A DNA stretch of 64,000 nt from Chinchilla lanigera. Lineage: Eukaryota > Chordata > Mammalia > Rodentia > Chinchillidae. Both the position numbers and the translations under genes were made by a program. The stretch covers positions 2,687,911-2,751,910 of the forward strand of contig NW_004955402.1 of NCBI RefSeq assembly GCF_000276665.1, in the 5' to 3' direction. The notes beneath the pieces are model-generated. The model searched no databases and was not told the origin of the DNA. It saw only the letters and a list, made by a program, of their open reading frames with translations. Positions 1 to 10,183 of this stretch are shown here, in pieces (the first letter of the stretch is position 1; every line of letters starts with the position of its first letter).

Positions 1-25
1 AAAAAAAAAAAAAAAAAAAAAAAAA
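1..25. repeat. poly-A run at window edge
   Basis: The window opens with 25 A residues followed by unremarkable sequence. This is most likely the A-rich tail of a SINE or other retroposon whose body lies left of the window. Bases 26-120 hold nothing recognisable. Confidence 0.6.
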
Positions 26-120
26 CTGCTCAGTAGCATGGACCATGCAGCCTGTAGGAAACCTTAGTGTATGCTTGTGAAAGAATCAGAGTGGTAAAGC
101 CAAATAATACCTTATCTTAA

Positions 121-234
121 GGGCTGGGGATTTAGCTCAGCGGCAAAGCGCTTGCCTGGCAAGCGCAAGGTCGTGAGTTCAGTTCCTGGTACTGGAGAAA
201 AACCAAAAAAAATAAATAAATAAATAAATAAAAA
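121..234 (+). repeat. ID-type SINE with (AAAT)n tail
   Basis: This is a tRNA-derived SINE. It starts GGGCTGGGGATTTAGCTCAG, has an A-box-like TAGCTCAGCGGC and a B-box-like region near GAGTTCAGTTCC, and ends in an AAATAAAT repeat. The short duplication ACCTTATCTT flanks it at about 110-119 and 234-243, which marks a retroposition event. Confidence 0.9.
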
Positions 235-580
235 CCTTATCTTGAAATAAAAATAACTTTGAGCTCATGATCCCCTCCAAAAAATGACCTGGAGACCCTC
301 GGGGGTTCACAGACCACACTTTCCAAATTCATGCTGCAGGTGAGTACCGTTGACACAGAAAGATATGAATGGCCCGTGAACATTTTATAGTAGTGAACAT
401 GTTTTTAGAATGGTTAATTTGTTGAGCTGTGCATATGGTTACTTCAAAGGTCTGGAAAGTAGTTGTGGTATTGTCAGGATTGTCTCAGTCAGATGGAGTG
501 GTGTTCATTGTTGATGGAGTTTTCTCCTGTGTGTTTGCATTTTCTGATGCGTTTTTGTGTGTTTTATTTTGGCAATAAGG

Positions 581-676
581 CGGCTGGGGATATAGCTCAG
601 TGGCAGAAACACCTGCCTGGCAAGCGCAAAGTCCTGACTTCGATCCCTGGTACCACCGAAAAATAAATAAATAAAT
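581..676 (+). repeat. ID-type SINE
   Basis: It has the same body as the family consensus (GGCTGGGGATATAGCTCAG, then CCTGCCTGGCAAGCGCAAAG) and an AAATAAAT tail. A 14-base target duplication, TTTTGGCAATAAGG, lies just before it and again about 10 bases after the tail. Bases 240-580 between this copy and the previous one show no gene or repeat I recognise. Confidence 0.88.
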
Positions 677-907
677 ATTCTCACATTTTGGCAATAAGGA
701 AAAAATAGTTATTTTAAAATGACATTAAAAATCCTTTGACAGACCCCAGGGGTTCAAATGATGGCCTCCAGTACATGTCAAGTGACTGCAGACCCCCGGC
801 TGGCCCTTTGGGAACCCGGAGCCACAGGGGCCACCGTAGGCTGTTTCTCTTACCAGGAGCCTCTGACTGTTGTGAAGGCGCCAAAGGCTTCTTGACAGGG
901 TTTGAAG

Positions 908-992
908 CCGGGGATATAGCTCAGTGGCACAGTGCCTGCCTGGCAAGTGCAAGGTCATGAGTTTGATTCCTGGTACAAAAAAAAAAAACAAC
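908..992 (+). repeat. ID-type SINE
   Basis: It contains GGGGATATAGCTCAGTGGCA and CCTGCCTGGCAAGTGCAAGG, followed by an A12 tail. GTTTGAAG occurs on both sides, so the element has a short target-site duplication. Confidence 0.85.
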
Positions 993-1019
993 AGATAAGA
1001 GTTTGAAGACAAGTCAAAG

Positions 1020-1400
1020 GTAGGGTCACCATCCTTCAGCCAGACAGAGATGCTTCCAGGGGCAGAGACTCTGGCTGTTTTAGTTCCCTAAAGCTGTATT
1101 AGTAGCATACTACCACATGAGCAGCTGAAAACAACACAGACCCGTTCTTAACAGTTATGGAGTCAGAGGTCCTAACCTCAGGGTGTGTGCAGGACCTCCT
1201 TCCTCCTGGGGTTCTGGGGGGCTAATTGTCACCTTCCTTATAGGTTTCCAAGGGTCTTCTCATCCCTCAGCTTGCAGCCTGCCTCTGCAGTAGGTTTGAG
1301 CACCTTTAAACCAGTACCTCCCCCTTCCCCTCCCTCTTCTCCCAGAGCCACTCCCACCTCTCTGACTGGTCAGACTGCCTCCTTCCCTGCTTTGCCTTTA
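1020..1400. other. Unclassified sequence with possible old repeat
   Basis: Part of this stretch (about 1078-1175) reads like an old, widely dispersed mammalian repeat that begins near TTAGTTCCCTAAAGCTG. I cannot name the family. There is no coding signal: the small open frames here are short and not family-like. Confidence 0.3.
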
Positions 1401-1419
1401 TCCACTCTGGTTTTAGTTT

Positions 1420-2210
1420 AGTGCATGGTGAGAGATATGGGTCTCGACTCAGTCTTCTACATGTGGAAAGCCAGTTTTCCTGGCACCATTTATTAAAGAG
1501 ACTATCATTCTTCCAGGGCATGTTTTTGGTCTCTCAAAGATCAAATAACTGAATGTGCTTGGAGATCTTTCACCATCCTATGTTCCATTCCATTGATCCT
1601 TGTGTCTGTTTTTGTGTCAGTACCATGCTGGTTTTATTTATTTATGTATTTATTTATTTATTTTACTCACTGTAGCTTTGTAATGTAACTTCAAGTCCGG
1701 GATTGTGATGCCTCCTGCTTTGCTCTGGTTACTCGAGATTACTTTTACTATTCTGAGTTTCTTCTCGTTCCATATGAATTTTAGGATTGTTTTCTCTAGT
1801 TCTTTGAAGAATGTTCTTGGTATTTTGATTGGGATTGCATTAAATCTGTATATCAATTTTGGAAGCATAACCATTTTGACTATATTGGTTCTGCCTATCC
1901 AGAAACAAGGGAGATCTTTCCATTCTTCTGATGTCCTCTTTGATTTCCTTTTTCAGAGCACTGCTCAGAGCCACTTCATTGTGGCTTCATTCAGGTTATT
2001 TATTTGGGCTCCTGGTTTTTGTGATATGGACACTCATAACTATCAAGTCTCTTAGCCCTGCTTTCATTGTGTCCCATAAGTTTTGGTTTGTTGCGCTGGC
2101 ATTATTGTGTAGTTCTAGAAACTATATTAATTTCTTCCTTGATTTCTTCTGTAACCCATTGTTTAAAAGAGTATTGTTTAGTTTCCATGCACTTGCATAA
2201 TTTCTTGTGG
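1420..2210 (-). mobile_element. L1 fragment, ORF2 C-terminal part (minus strand)
   Basis: Read on the minus strand, 1874-1650 is open and encodes an ORF2-like segment with the typical L1 stretch [17 protein letters not shown] followed by [18 protein letters not shown]. Sequence continuing to about 2205 also matches antisense L1 ORF2. An (ATTT)n tract interrupts it at 1636-1668. The element stops abruptly near 2205-2210. Matching L1 sequence resumes near 9035, so the retrovirus lies inside it. Internal deletions and stops make it dead. Confidence 0.85.
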
Positions 2211-2349
2211 AGAAGGACATTCTATAGTTTACTTTTCCATGTATTACCTACATGGGACTTTGAGCCCGATGAAGCCATATGATTGTTTGATTCTGGAGGA
2301 AGGAAAAGCATTAGTGTAAAAGGAGATGAAAGCAGGACCTGAGTCCCTG

Positions 2350-2677
2350 TGGAAAGCCGCTGGGACAGCACTAGATGCCTTGCTGAGATATGTCCATAGG
2401 AATGGTAACGTGATGGCTAGCTAAGTCAAAGCTCAGTTCCTGGGATAATTAAGCTGTATTGCCCTTGCTAATCCTGTTCGTGATTCCTCTCATTTCCCCT
2501 GTCCCTGCTTTTTGTGAGAATCCCAATAAAGGCTAAAGAAAAGTGTAACTGAGGCTTCAGTCCTAGAGGTGGTAGCCTCCTGATCTCGTAACTTTGTCTG
2601 TCTCATTTTTCTTTTCATCCACCGCACTGAGCTCTCAGGACCTGTCACCCCACACAGAAACAGATCTATAGCCAACA
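2350..2677 (+). repeat. Candidate 5' LTR
   Basis: The start TGTGGAAAGCCGC resembles the beginning of class II rodent LTRs, and the stretch ends in AACA just before the primer site. An AATAAA signal lies at about 2524-2529 and is followed by a C/T-rich U5-like part. The length of about 330 bp is normal for an IAP-like LTR. The left boundary is a judgement from the TG dinucleotide only, because there is no second LTR to compare. Confidence 0.5.
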
Positions 2678-2680
2678 TAT

Positions 2681-2698
2681 TGGCACTGGAACAAGGAC
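2681..2698 (+). promoter_or_regulatory. Retroviral primer binding site, tRNA-Lys3-like
   Basis: TGGCACTGGAACAAGGAC matches the 18-base site complementary to the 3' end of tRNA-Lys3 at 14 of 18 positions. It sits three bases after the presumed LTR end, as expected. Lys3 priming is typical of MMTV-like betaretroviruses; IAP elements use tRNA-Phe. Confidence 0.6.
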
Positions 2699-2809
2699 CT
2701 GAGAAAGTGGTCTCTGAGACTTCAGAAAGGGAATTCAGTGCCCAGCAGATGGGAGAAGAGTGGATGTGTAGGTAAGCCCGGTCTCTAGGATTGTTTCATC
2801 AGGGTTACA

Positions 2810-4408
2810 ATGGGAAATCAACAAGAATATATTCAGGTTCTAAAAACTTTGTTGAAGAGCTTGGGGGTAAAAGTGAAACCAGAGTCTTTTTTTAGAATTG
2901 TTTTGATATGAAACATTGTAACTGGCTTGAACTGAAGGGAGATAATGTTTTAAATTTAAAGCAATGGAGATTGGTTATGAAGGCTTTGAAATGCGCTCAG
3001 CAAGGAGGGAACCCTATTCCTTCACATGTTTGGTCCTTGTGTAATTTGATAACCTTGGCTTTAGAGCCCAGGCAATCTGAATCAGAACAGAAGATCTTGC
3101 AGGACATGAAAAATGAAAAAGGCAAAGACAGCTCCGATTCTGAATCTGATGATAGTTTACCTGAGGAGACTCTACCGCTTCAGGGTCAGGGAACAATTAC
3201 AGAGGATGGAGGAAGGTTTGCATCTTTTGGAAATCTTCCTGCTACATTAAAACCTGCCTTACCCAAAATTGACCATAAGAAAAGGAAGTCAGATTTTCCT
3301 CCACCTCCCTCTTTTGTCTCTCAAGCATATCCTGTACAGCCCTCAGCCCCAATATATGTTAAGTCTAACCCTTTTATGGATCCACCTCAGTTAACTGTTC
3401 AAAAACCATTACTCATGATTACAGTCATGAAGGCTTTTGCCCAAGCCAAACAGGAAGGAGATTTGGATGCTCGTAAGGCTTTTGCTATGTACCCAGTTAC
3501 AATTACTGAATTACCAGGTGATCAGGAAAATCCCCAAGGTTATGTTCAATATAATCATGCTCCATTATCTTTAAAACTATTAAAGAATTGAAGCAGGCTT
3601 GTGTTTCATATGGAGTGAATTCTTATACCTTTAGGTTGATTTCAGGGCTAGCTCAGTCTGAACATTTAATTCCATGAGACTGGGAAATGATTGGATGCAC
3701 AGTTCTCAGTTCAGCTGAATTCCTTCAATTTAAAACTTGGTAGAGAGGTGAGGCAGAGTTCATGGCCTGCTGCAATGCCCATGCCAATCTCCCAGTTCCT
3801 ATTTCTGCAGACCAACTCATGGGCTCTGGTGATTGTTTTGGCATTAATCTGCAGGTAGAATATGATGATAATGCAGTTCTCCAGACAAGAATGTGTTGTC
3901 TTCAAGCATGGGAAAAGATTGCTTCTCCTGGCCAAACTGTTCCCTCTGTGGTTAAGGTCATTCAAAGTGCTAAGGAAACTTATGTAGAATTTATAGCTAG
4001 ATTAAAAGAAGTACTTTAAAAAACAATGTCACAACCTGCTTTGAGAGAATTATTATTACAAATGTTATCTTATGATAATGCTAATTCAGAATGTAAAAAG
4101 GTCTTACGGCCATTGAAATCTCTGCTCGCCACTTTAGATGAGTCTATAAAAGCTTGTTGGGATATAGGATCAGAAACTTTAAAGTGGGATTGCTTGCAGC
4201 TGCTTTAAAGGGAAACAACCCTTATACCCCAAAGAATGCCCAATACTGTGGGTGCGGTAAAATAGGGCACATGAAAAAGGAACGTGGATCAGGAAAACAA
4301 AGAACTGAGAACCAGATAGAACAAAACTCTAAAGCTTCAGAAAACCCTTTACCTTGTAAGGACTGTCCTAGATGTCAGAAAGGATGGCACTGGGCTAACC
4401 AGTGTTGA
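2810..4408 (+). pseudogene. gag: ERV gag remnant (matrix, capsid, nucleocapsid)
   Basis: The likely start codon is at 2810 and gives MGNQQ, a myristoylation-type Gag start. The frame then breaks near 2897 and continues in another frame at 2908-3591. Capsid-like sequence follows in pieces to about 4208 and includes a major-homology-region-like IQSAKETYVEFIARL (about 3960-4005). The nucleocapsid part has two zinc-knuckle sites: the first is damaged (its last Cys is replaced), and the second, CPRCQKGWHWANQC near 4364-4405, is intact as CX2CX4HX4C. At least four frames are used, so the gene is dead. Confidence 0.85.
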
Positions 4409-4730
4409 TCAAAATATCATAAAGATGGCACTCCTTTGATACTGTGGGGGAACTTCAGTTTGGACCCAACCCGTGGTAGAGGACAAACAATACAGGGAGT
4501 CATCAGGCATTTCCAGTCAGCAATGGCAGCACAGTCATCTCTTTACCACCACCAGCGGTAGCGCAGCAGTAGACATCCCCTCCCTGGAAAATGTTATGTT
4601 ATCCCCTGCTTCAGGAGTTCAAAAATATAGAACTGGAGTTTATGGGCCTCTACCTGAAGGATTTGCTTGTGGGAAGGTTTCCATGTGGGAAGAGGTAGTT
4701 TGAATTCTAAAGGTATAGGGTTAAATAACC

Positions 4731-5361
4731 CTTAGTGATTGCAGACTGGTCAGGCCCACAGTCTCCCAAGCGAGTCGACAGAGAAGGCTTAAATAAATGA
4801 GACAATTGGAATGATTTCAGGGCTCCAGGAGGGTCTAACTCTCTTACAGCTTCGATATTCTCTGAGTTTAGACAAAGACTTCTCTGGGCAGCCTGCATTT
4901 ATATGGTTTACAAATAAAGGAGGGGGATACTCAAGAAAAGTGGGAATCTGAGCGGACTTGGGAAACCCTTTAAGGACTTCTCCAAGTAATACATTGTGTT
5001 AATTTAGGAGAACTATGTTATCTCCAGGAAGGCCTTCACAGCAGGAGTGAGATGCCTGCAGTTAAAGGCTCCTTTAAGTTAACTGGGTTGGAGCCAGGGT
5101 CCTCAGCTGTGGCCTTATCTTGTCCTTTGAGGCTTCACAGCTTCACAGGCCAATACAGGCCTCAGGGTGATGAGTGACTCACAGAGGTTCACTTACTATG
5201 AGTCCACTGCCCATCTTTAGACAAGGTGCCTAAGCTTTGGACAATTCACAAGTAAACATGGAAAGCCAATTGGTTAATGTTAAATCCTACTCAGAGCCGC
5301 TTCATAGTGGTTTCTAACATAAAGGGATGACAGAAGATAATTATATAGCCATAAATGGGGC
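4731..5361. mobile_element. Unidentified insertion inside the ERV dUTPase
   Basis: About 630 bp of non-retroviral-coding sequence interrupts the dUTPase. It has no coding frame of note and contains several AATAAA-like signals (near 4790 and 4913). It may be a solo LTR of another element, but I could not match it to a family. Confidence 0.4.
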
Positions 5362-5758
5362 TGTCTTGGTTACTTTTCTCTCGTTGCTGAGACAAAATAC
5401 CCAACGCCCAAAATGAAGGAAGGAAAGGTTTATTTGGCTTACAGTTTGTGGAGGTTTCAGTCCATACTTGGCTGGCTCTGAGGCAGAAGACAGCAAAGCA
5501 ACAAGAGCAAAGGGGGGAATGGCAGCTGAACAGCAAACAGCCAGAGCAAACCGGAGGAATGGCGGCAAGCAGCTTCTTTCCCTGCCTTACTTTGTAAACA
5601 GACTACCCCCACCTAAGGGGCGTGTAGCTCTCACATAATCTTTGCCCTTCTCTTCCACAGGCTCAGGATGTATACCAAGTAAGTATCCTGGCTTCCTGCT
5701 GAGTTACTTAGCCAAACCTCTAGACTCCCCAAGTTGACACAATGTTTTAACCATAACA
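5362..5758 (-). mobile_element. Non-autonomous rodent repeat (URR1/hAT-like?), copy 1
   Basis: The reverse complement of this stretch matches the element at 14595-14985: both share GTTACTTT...GTTGCTGAGACAAAATACC, then GGAAGGAAAGGTTTATTTGG, then GTGGAGGTTTCAGTCCATAC. Further copies are at 28600-28957 and 38110-38432. The resemblance to the rodent URR1 (hAT-Charlie-type) repeat is from memory; an LTR origin is the alternative. Confidence 0.5.
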
Positions 5759-6289
5759 GGGGTGATAGACTCTGAGTGTAAAAATGAGATCCAAGTTATT
5801 ATGCAGGCCTTACAACCATATCAAATTGAAGCAGGAGAGCATATAGCCCAGTTATTGCTCCTTCCATATATAAAAGGTTGTGCTGCTCCCATAGAGCATA
5901 TGAGGGGTTTCAGAAGCATGGGAAAAAAGATTTTTTGGCAAACTTTTATAGGGGATAAAAGACCTCAGTTACAGCTAAAAACAGAAAAATTTTTATGGGA
6001 TTGGTAGACATGGGAGCAGATGTGAGTATAATTTCCTGGCAACACTGGCCTAAACTTTGGCCTACCATGAAGGTGCCTATGGTTTTCTCTGGTTTGGAAC
6101 AATGACGGATGTTCACCAAAGCGTTAACATTCTTCAAATTTCTGGAACACAAACAGGTACTTTAAAATCATATGTTGCTGATATAGTAGAGAACTTACGG
6201 GGAAGGGATTTGTCAATGCAGTGGGGAGCATGTAAGCATTGCACATATATCATCTCAGGCAAAGAATATGATGGCCCAAATGCATTATA

Positions 6290-7290
6290 ATCCTTGTGAA
6301 ACTGAAGATGATATACAAGCTCCTGTCATTTCCAATGAGAGACATGGTCTAAGATATCCAAATTTAGAATAGAGGCCACTGTAGAAAAGGGCTTCGCTTT
6401 ATCTTTAAATGGCTTACTAATAAGCCAATTTGGGTTGAGCAGTGTCCTCTTTCAAAAGAACAATTAGAAGCCCTAAAATCATTAGTACAGGAACAATTGT
6501 CAGAAGGGCATATTGAATAATGTACTAGCCCCTGAAATTTCCTTGTATTTGATATTAAAAAGAAATCAGGTAAATGGAGAATGTTCACAGATCTTAACAA
6601 AATTAATGGGGTTATTCAACCCATGGGTCTATTACAGCCTGGACTACCCTCCCCTATCATGATACCTAAGAACTGGAAGTTAATTGCTGTAGACTTTAAA
6701 GACTTTTTTTTTCTTACCATTCCATTAAAACCAGCTGATAGAGAAAAATTTGCATTTACTGTATCTATTTTTAATAACCAGGAGTAAAAAGATATCATTG
6801 GAAAGTACTCCCTCAAGGAATGCTAAATAGTCCAACGCTCTGCCAATATTATGTTAATAAACCTTTACAATTATTTTGAAAAAGATTCCCCAATGCTCTG
6901 ATTATTCACTATATAGATGATATTCTTTTTTTCTGCTAGCTCAGAAAAATACTTGCAGGAAATGTTCTGTGTAGCCAAGCAGCTGTTGATAAACTTTGGC
7001 CTGCAGATAGCCCCAGATAAGATTCAGACCAACTATCTTATTACTTATTTAGGTAATGTTCTTCAAAAACAGCATGTAATTCCTCCCAAAAATCAGTATT
7101 TGTAGAGATCAGCTTCTCACTCTTAATGATTTTCAAAAACTATTAGGAGATATTAATTGGTTACAACCTTCTTTAGGCATTCCTACTTACGCTTTACAGC
7201 ATCTTTTTAATACTCTTAAAGGGAACTCAGCCTTAGATAGCCCTCGCTGCCTTACAACAGAAGGAGAAAAGGAATTAGCTTAGGTAGAAC
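6290..7290 (+). pseudogene. pol: ERV pol remnant: reverse transcriptase
   Basis: Reverse transcriptase motifs are readable across frames. [13 protein letters not shown] lies at about 6811-6849, and the catalytic YIDD box is at about 6910-6921. An earlier segment, 6581-6787, contains the [11 protein letters not shown] motif region. In-frame stops lie near 6370, 6400 and 6785, and a poly-T slip near 6928 breaks the frame after YIDD. The catalytic aspartates remain in the sequence, but no frame spans the domain. Confidence 0.85.
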
Positions 7291-7400
7291 AGTGTATAAT
7301 CAAGCTCAACTAACCTGTATAGATTTATCCAAACCAATTATACTCTTAATTTTTCCATCATCTTATTCTCCTACAGCTATGTTATCGCAAGAAGAAGCAG

Positions 7401-7491
7401 TTTTTGTTTTTTTTTCCGGAACCGGGAATCAAACTCACGACCTTGCGCTTGCCAGGCAGGCGCTGTGCCTCTGAGCTAAATCCCCAGCCCC
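7401..7491 (-). repeat. ID-type SINE inserted in ERV pol
   Basis: This is a minus-orientation ID copy (poly-T, CCGGAACCGGGAATC, ending ATCCCCAGCCCC). AAGAAGCAGTTTT occurs on both sides as a 13-base target-site duplication. It falls between the reverse transcriptase and RNase H regions. Confidence 0.9.
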
Positions 7492-7519
7492 AAGAAGCAG
7501 TTTTAAAGTGGATTTTTCA

Positions 7520-7636
7520 GGCCAGGGATGTAGCTCAGCAGCATAAGCGCTTGCCTGGCAAGCCTGAGGTCATGAGTTTGATTCCCAGTATAAAAAAATA
7601 AATAAATAAAATAAAACAAAATAAAATAAAATAAAA
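7520..7636 (+). repeat. ID-type SINE inserted in ERV pol
   Basis: This plus-orientation ID copy lies about 28 bp from the previous, oppositely oriented copy. It has a long AAATAAAATAAAA tail. An imperfect duplication, TGGATTTTTC/TGGAGTTTTC, flanks it. Confidence 0.88.
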
Positions 7637-7713
7637 TGGAGTTTTCTTCCACATAAGGAACAGAAGCAACTCACCACTTGCATAGATAAAATGGGCTTAC
7701 TTGTGTTTAAAGG

Positions 7714-9034
7714 TTGATCTCACAGCAGTTATCAGGAAAAGACCCTGAATCTATTGTTTGTTCCTTGACAAAACAGCAGATAGATCAGGCATTAGAAATG
7801 AGTGAACAGTGGCAAACTGGGCTTGCTGACTATATTGGAAAGATAGACAATCATTTACCAAATTCTAAGCTTTTCAGTTTCTTAAACACCATAAGTGGAT
7901 TTTACCTAAAATTGTACATTCTGAACCCATACCTGAAGCATACATATACTGATGGTAGCAGCAATGGAAAAGCTGGATATGTAGAAAGAATTTCAAGTGT
8001 GGCACATCCCTTTTGATTCTGTACAAAGAGCAGAACTTCACGCAGTTACCCAACTTTTACTAGCTGTTCCAGAGTCTATTAATGTTGTTACAGACTCTCG
8101 GTATGTATGGTTCACAGTTAATCATATAGAAACAGCCACTTTGTCAAATGATAATGACCTTGATCAATTGTTCTGCCAACTACAAACTCATATTCATAAT
8201 AGAAATTTTCCTGTTTTCCTAATTCATATTCGTTCTCATTCACACCTTCCTGGTGACATGGTTAAATATAACAATGAAGTTGATCAACTTGTTGCTATTT
8301 CTTCACCAGACTCTTTAGCCACTCAATTTGATACTTTAACTCATGTAAATACCAAAGGTTTATGTCAAAAATTTCCTCAACTTTCATTCAGTAAACTGGC
8401 AAAATCACTTTATCTTGTCCTCCTTGCAGAATGTTTAATAATCCAACTTTTTAGCCTGAAACAAATCCTAGAGGATTGCAAAGTAATGAGTTGTGGCAAA
8501 TGGATGTAACACATACTCCTGCTTTTGGGAAACTTGGATTTGTACATGTCGTTGTCATTGACACATGTTCTGGATTTATATAGGCCTCTGCACAATCAGG
8601 AGAAAAATTTATACATGTTAAAAGTCATTTGTTAAGAGTGTTTTGCTATTATAGGTAAACCTAAAGCAATCAAAACTGACAACAGATGTGCTTGTGTCCC
8701 ATTCCTTCCAACAATTCTGTGCCTTGTGGGATGTTAATCATTATACTCACATTCCATACAGTCCTCAGGGACAAGGCGTGGTTGAAAGGGCACACGCTAC
8801 TCTTAAATTTATGTTAGCAAAACAAAAAGGGGGAGATAGGGATAGAAGCTCACCACATCAATTATTACATAAAGCCCCATTCACTTTAACTTTTTTGGAT
8901 GTTAGTAAAAATTCATCTACTAGAGCAGCAGAAAAATTTTGGGCCATCATTATTAAGGGACTGCCAGAATGGATAGGACAACCTATCTTTTGGAAAGACA
9001 TTCACACAGGACAATGGGAAAGAGGTATTGTTCA
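7714..9034 (+). pseudogene. pol: ERV pol remnant: connection, RNase H and truncated integrase
   Basis: RNase H is recognisable by YTDGSSNGKAG (about 7947), RAELHAV (about 8030) and VTDSRYVWF (about 8087). The integrase core shows WQMDVTHTP (about 8496), then IKTDN (about 8670), then QGQGVVERAHATLK (about 8770), which supply the three positions of the D,D-35-E triad. Frames change near 8000, 8510 and 8690. The C-terminal part ends after WKDIHTGQWERG, where L1 sequence begins, so the tail, env and 3' LTR are lost. Confidence 0.85.
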
Positions 9035-9370
9035 AACTTGTTAATTTCTAGCTTCATTGCACTATGATCTGATAATATGCGTGCTATAATTTTAATTCTT
9101 TCACATAGACTTAAGGTTGCCTTGTAGGCTATGATGTGGTCTATTTTGGAGAAAGTTCCATGTGCTGCTGTGCAGAATGTGTATTCTATTGTTATTGGGT
9201 GGAACACTGTAGATATCTATTAAGTCCATTTGTTCAAAAGGTTTTGTTCAACTCATTTTTCTTTGTTGATTTTTTTGACTAGTTGACCTATTTGTGAAAA
9301 TAGAGTATTGAGGTTGCCCAGTATAATTGTGTTTATGTTTATCTGATCTTTTATGACCAGTATTACTTGT

Positions 9371-9530
9371 TTTATTTATTTATTTTGGGGCGGGTTTTGA
9401 GACAGCCTTGCTATGCAGTTCAGGCTGGCCTTGAACTCTTATGTAGCCCAGGCTGGCCTCAAACTCATGGCAATCCTGCCTCAACCTCCCAAGTGCTGGG
9501 ATTACAAGCATGCACCACCATGCCCAGCTT
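9371..9530 (-). repeat. B1-type SINE
   Basis: This is a 7SL-derived element in minus orientation: GAGACAGCCTTGCTATGCAG at one end and CAAGTGCTGGGATTACAAGC near the other. TTACTTGTTTTATT flanks it on both sides as a target-site duplication inside the L1. Confidence 0.92.
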
Positions 9531-9568
9531 TTACTTGTTTTATTAAGTTGGGTTAAATTATACTTCTG

Positions 9569-9681
9569 TTTTTTTTTTTTTTTTTTTTTTTTTTTGGTTT
9601 TTCTCCGGTACCAGGAACCGAACTCACGACCTTGTGCTTGCCAGGCAGGCGCTTTTGCCGCTGAGCTAAATCCCCAGCCCC
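9569..9681 (-). repeat. ID-type SINE
   Basis: A long T tract and GGTTTTTCTCCGGTACCAGG are followed by the reverse-complement ID body ending ATCCCCAGCCCC. It is inserted in the L1 remnant. Confidence 0.92.
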
Positions 9682-9853
9682 TATTCTTCTTTTATACTGC
9701 CTAACTTTGAATTTTTCTTGATCCATTCTGTCATTTGGAGTCTTTTGATTGGGGAACTAAGACTATTCACATTGAGAGTTATTGCTGAGAGGTATTGACA
9801 TTCCCATCATTGCCTTATTTTCTCATGGCCATTTCCCTGTCTTTCCCTTCTAC

Positions 9854-10183
9854 TTAACTCACTCTGCCTGGTGTGTTTGCAGTACCGGACCTTTTGTCAT
9901 TGTTAGCTTTATTGTCCCTTTCTAGGATATTCTTGAGAATCTTTTGAAATGCTGGTTTGGTGGTAATGAATTTCCTTCGGTGCTTTTTATCAAGAAAATA
10001 TCTTATTTCTCCATCAACTCTGAAAGATAGTTTTGCAGCAAATATCAGCCTTGGAAATTGTTTTCTTTTAGGATGAAATACTTCACTCCTAGCTTTCCTG
10101 GCCTTTAAGGTTTGTGTTGAGAAGTCTGCTGTAATTCTAATGGGTTTACCTTTATATATGATTTGCTGCTTTTCTGTAACCAC
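9854..10183 (-). pseudogene. L1 ORF1p C-terminal domain remnant
   Basis: A 109-codon open stretch on the minus strand encodes a segment like the L1 ORF1p C-terminal domain: IIYKGKPIRITADFS, then AKLSFRVDGEIRYF, then TTKPAFQKILKNIL. ORF1p is the RNA-binding protein of L1. Upstream trimer and RRM parts are not intact. It is one of the longest surviving coding pieces of this L1. Confidence 0.8.

Larger units (their letters stand above)
4473..6060 (+). pseudogene. pro: ERV pro remnant: dUTPase plus aspartic protease, split by insertion
   Basis: The first half of a retroviral dUTPase is visible to about 4730 and includes TGVYGPLPEG and a degraded GRSS-like motif. The second half resumes at about 5760 with GVIDSECKNEIQV and IAQLLLLPY. 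A protease start follows near 5990-6040, where the catalytic Asp-Thr-Gly position reads VDMGAD, so the Thr is lost. About 1 kb of foreign sequence separates the two dUTPase halves. A stop codon and frame change come before the protease motif. The fused dUTPase-protease order is the betaretroviral arrangement. Confidence 0.8.
2211..9034 (+). mobile_element. Degenerate class II (betaretrovirus-like) endogenous retrovirus, 3'-truncated
   Basis: This is an old provirus in gag-pro-pol order on the plus strand. Visible parts are a candidate 5' LTR ending near 2677, a tRNA-Lys3-like primer binding site at 2681, matrix and capsid remnants, two zinc-knuckle positions, a dUTPase fused to protease, reverse transcriptase with YIDD, RNase H, and the integrase core. 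It ends within the integrase C-terminal part, where L1 sequence takes over. No env and no 3' LTR are present. Many stops and frameshifts plus at least four later insertions show it cannot encode working proteins. The exact left edge is uncertain; 2211-2349 could be LTR or host sequence. Confidence 0.85.

Noticed and set aside
121..180. A functional tRNA gene (TAGCTCAGCGGC... pattern)
   Set aside because: It has A- and B-box-like parts but also the ID SINE body, an A-rich tail and a target duplication. It is a tRNA-derived SINE, as are the other copies.
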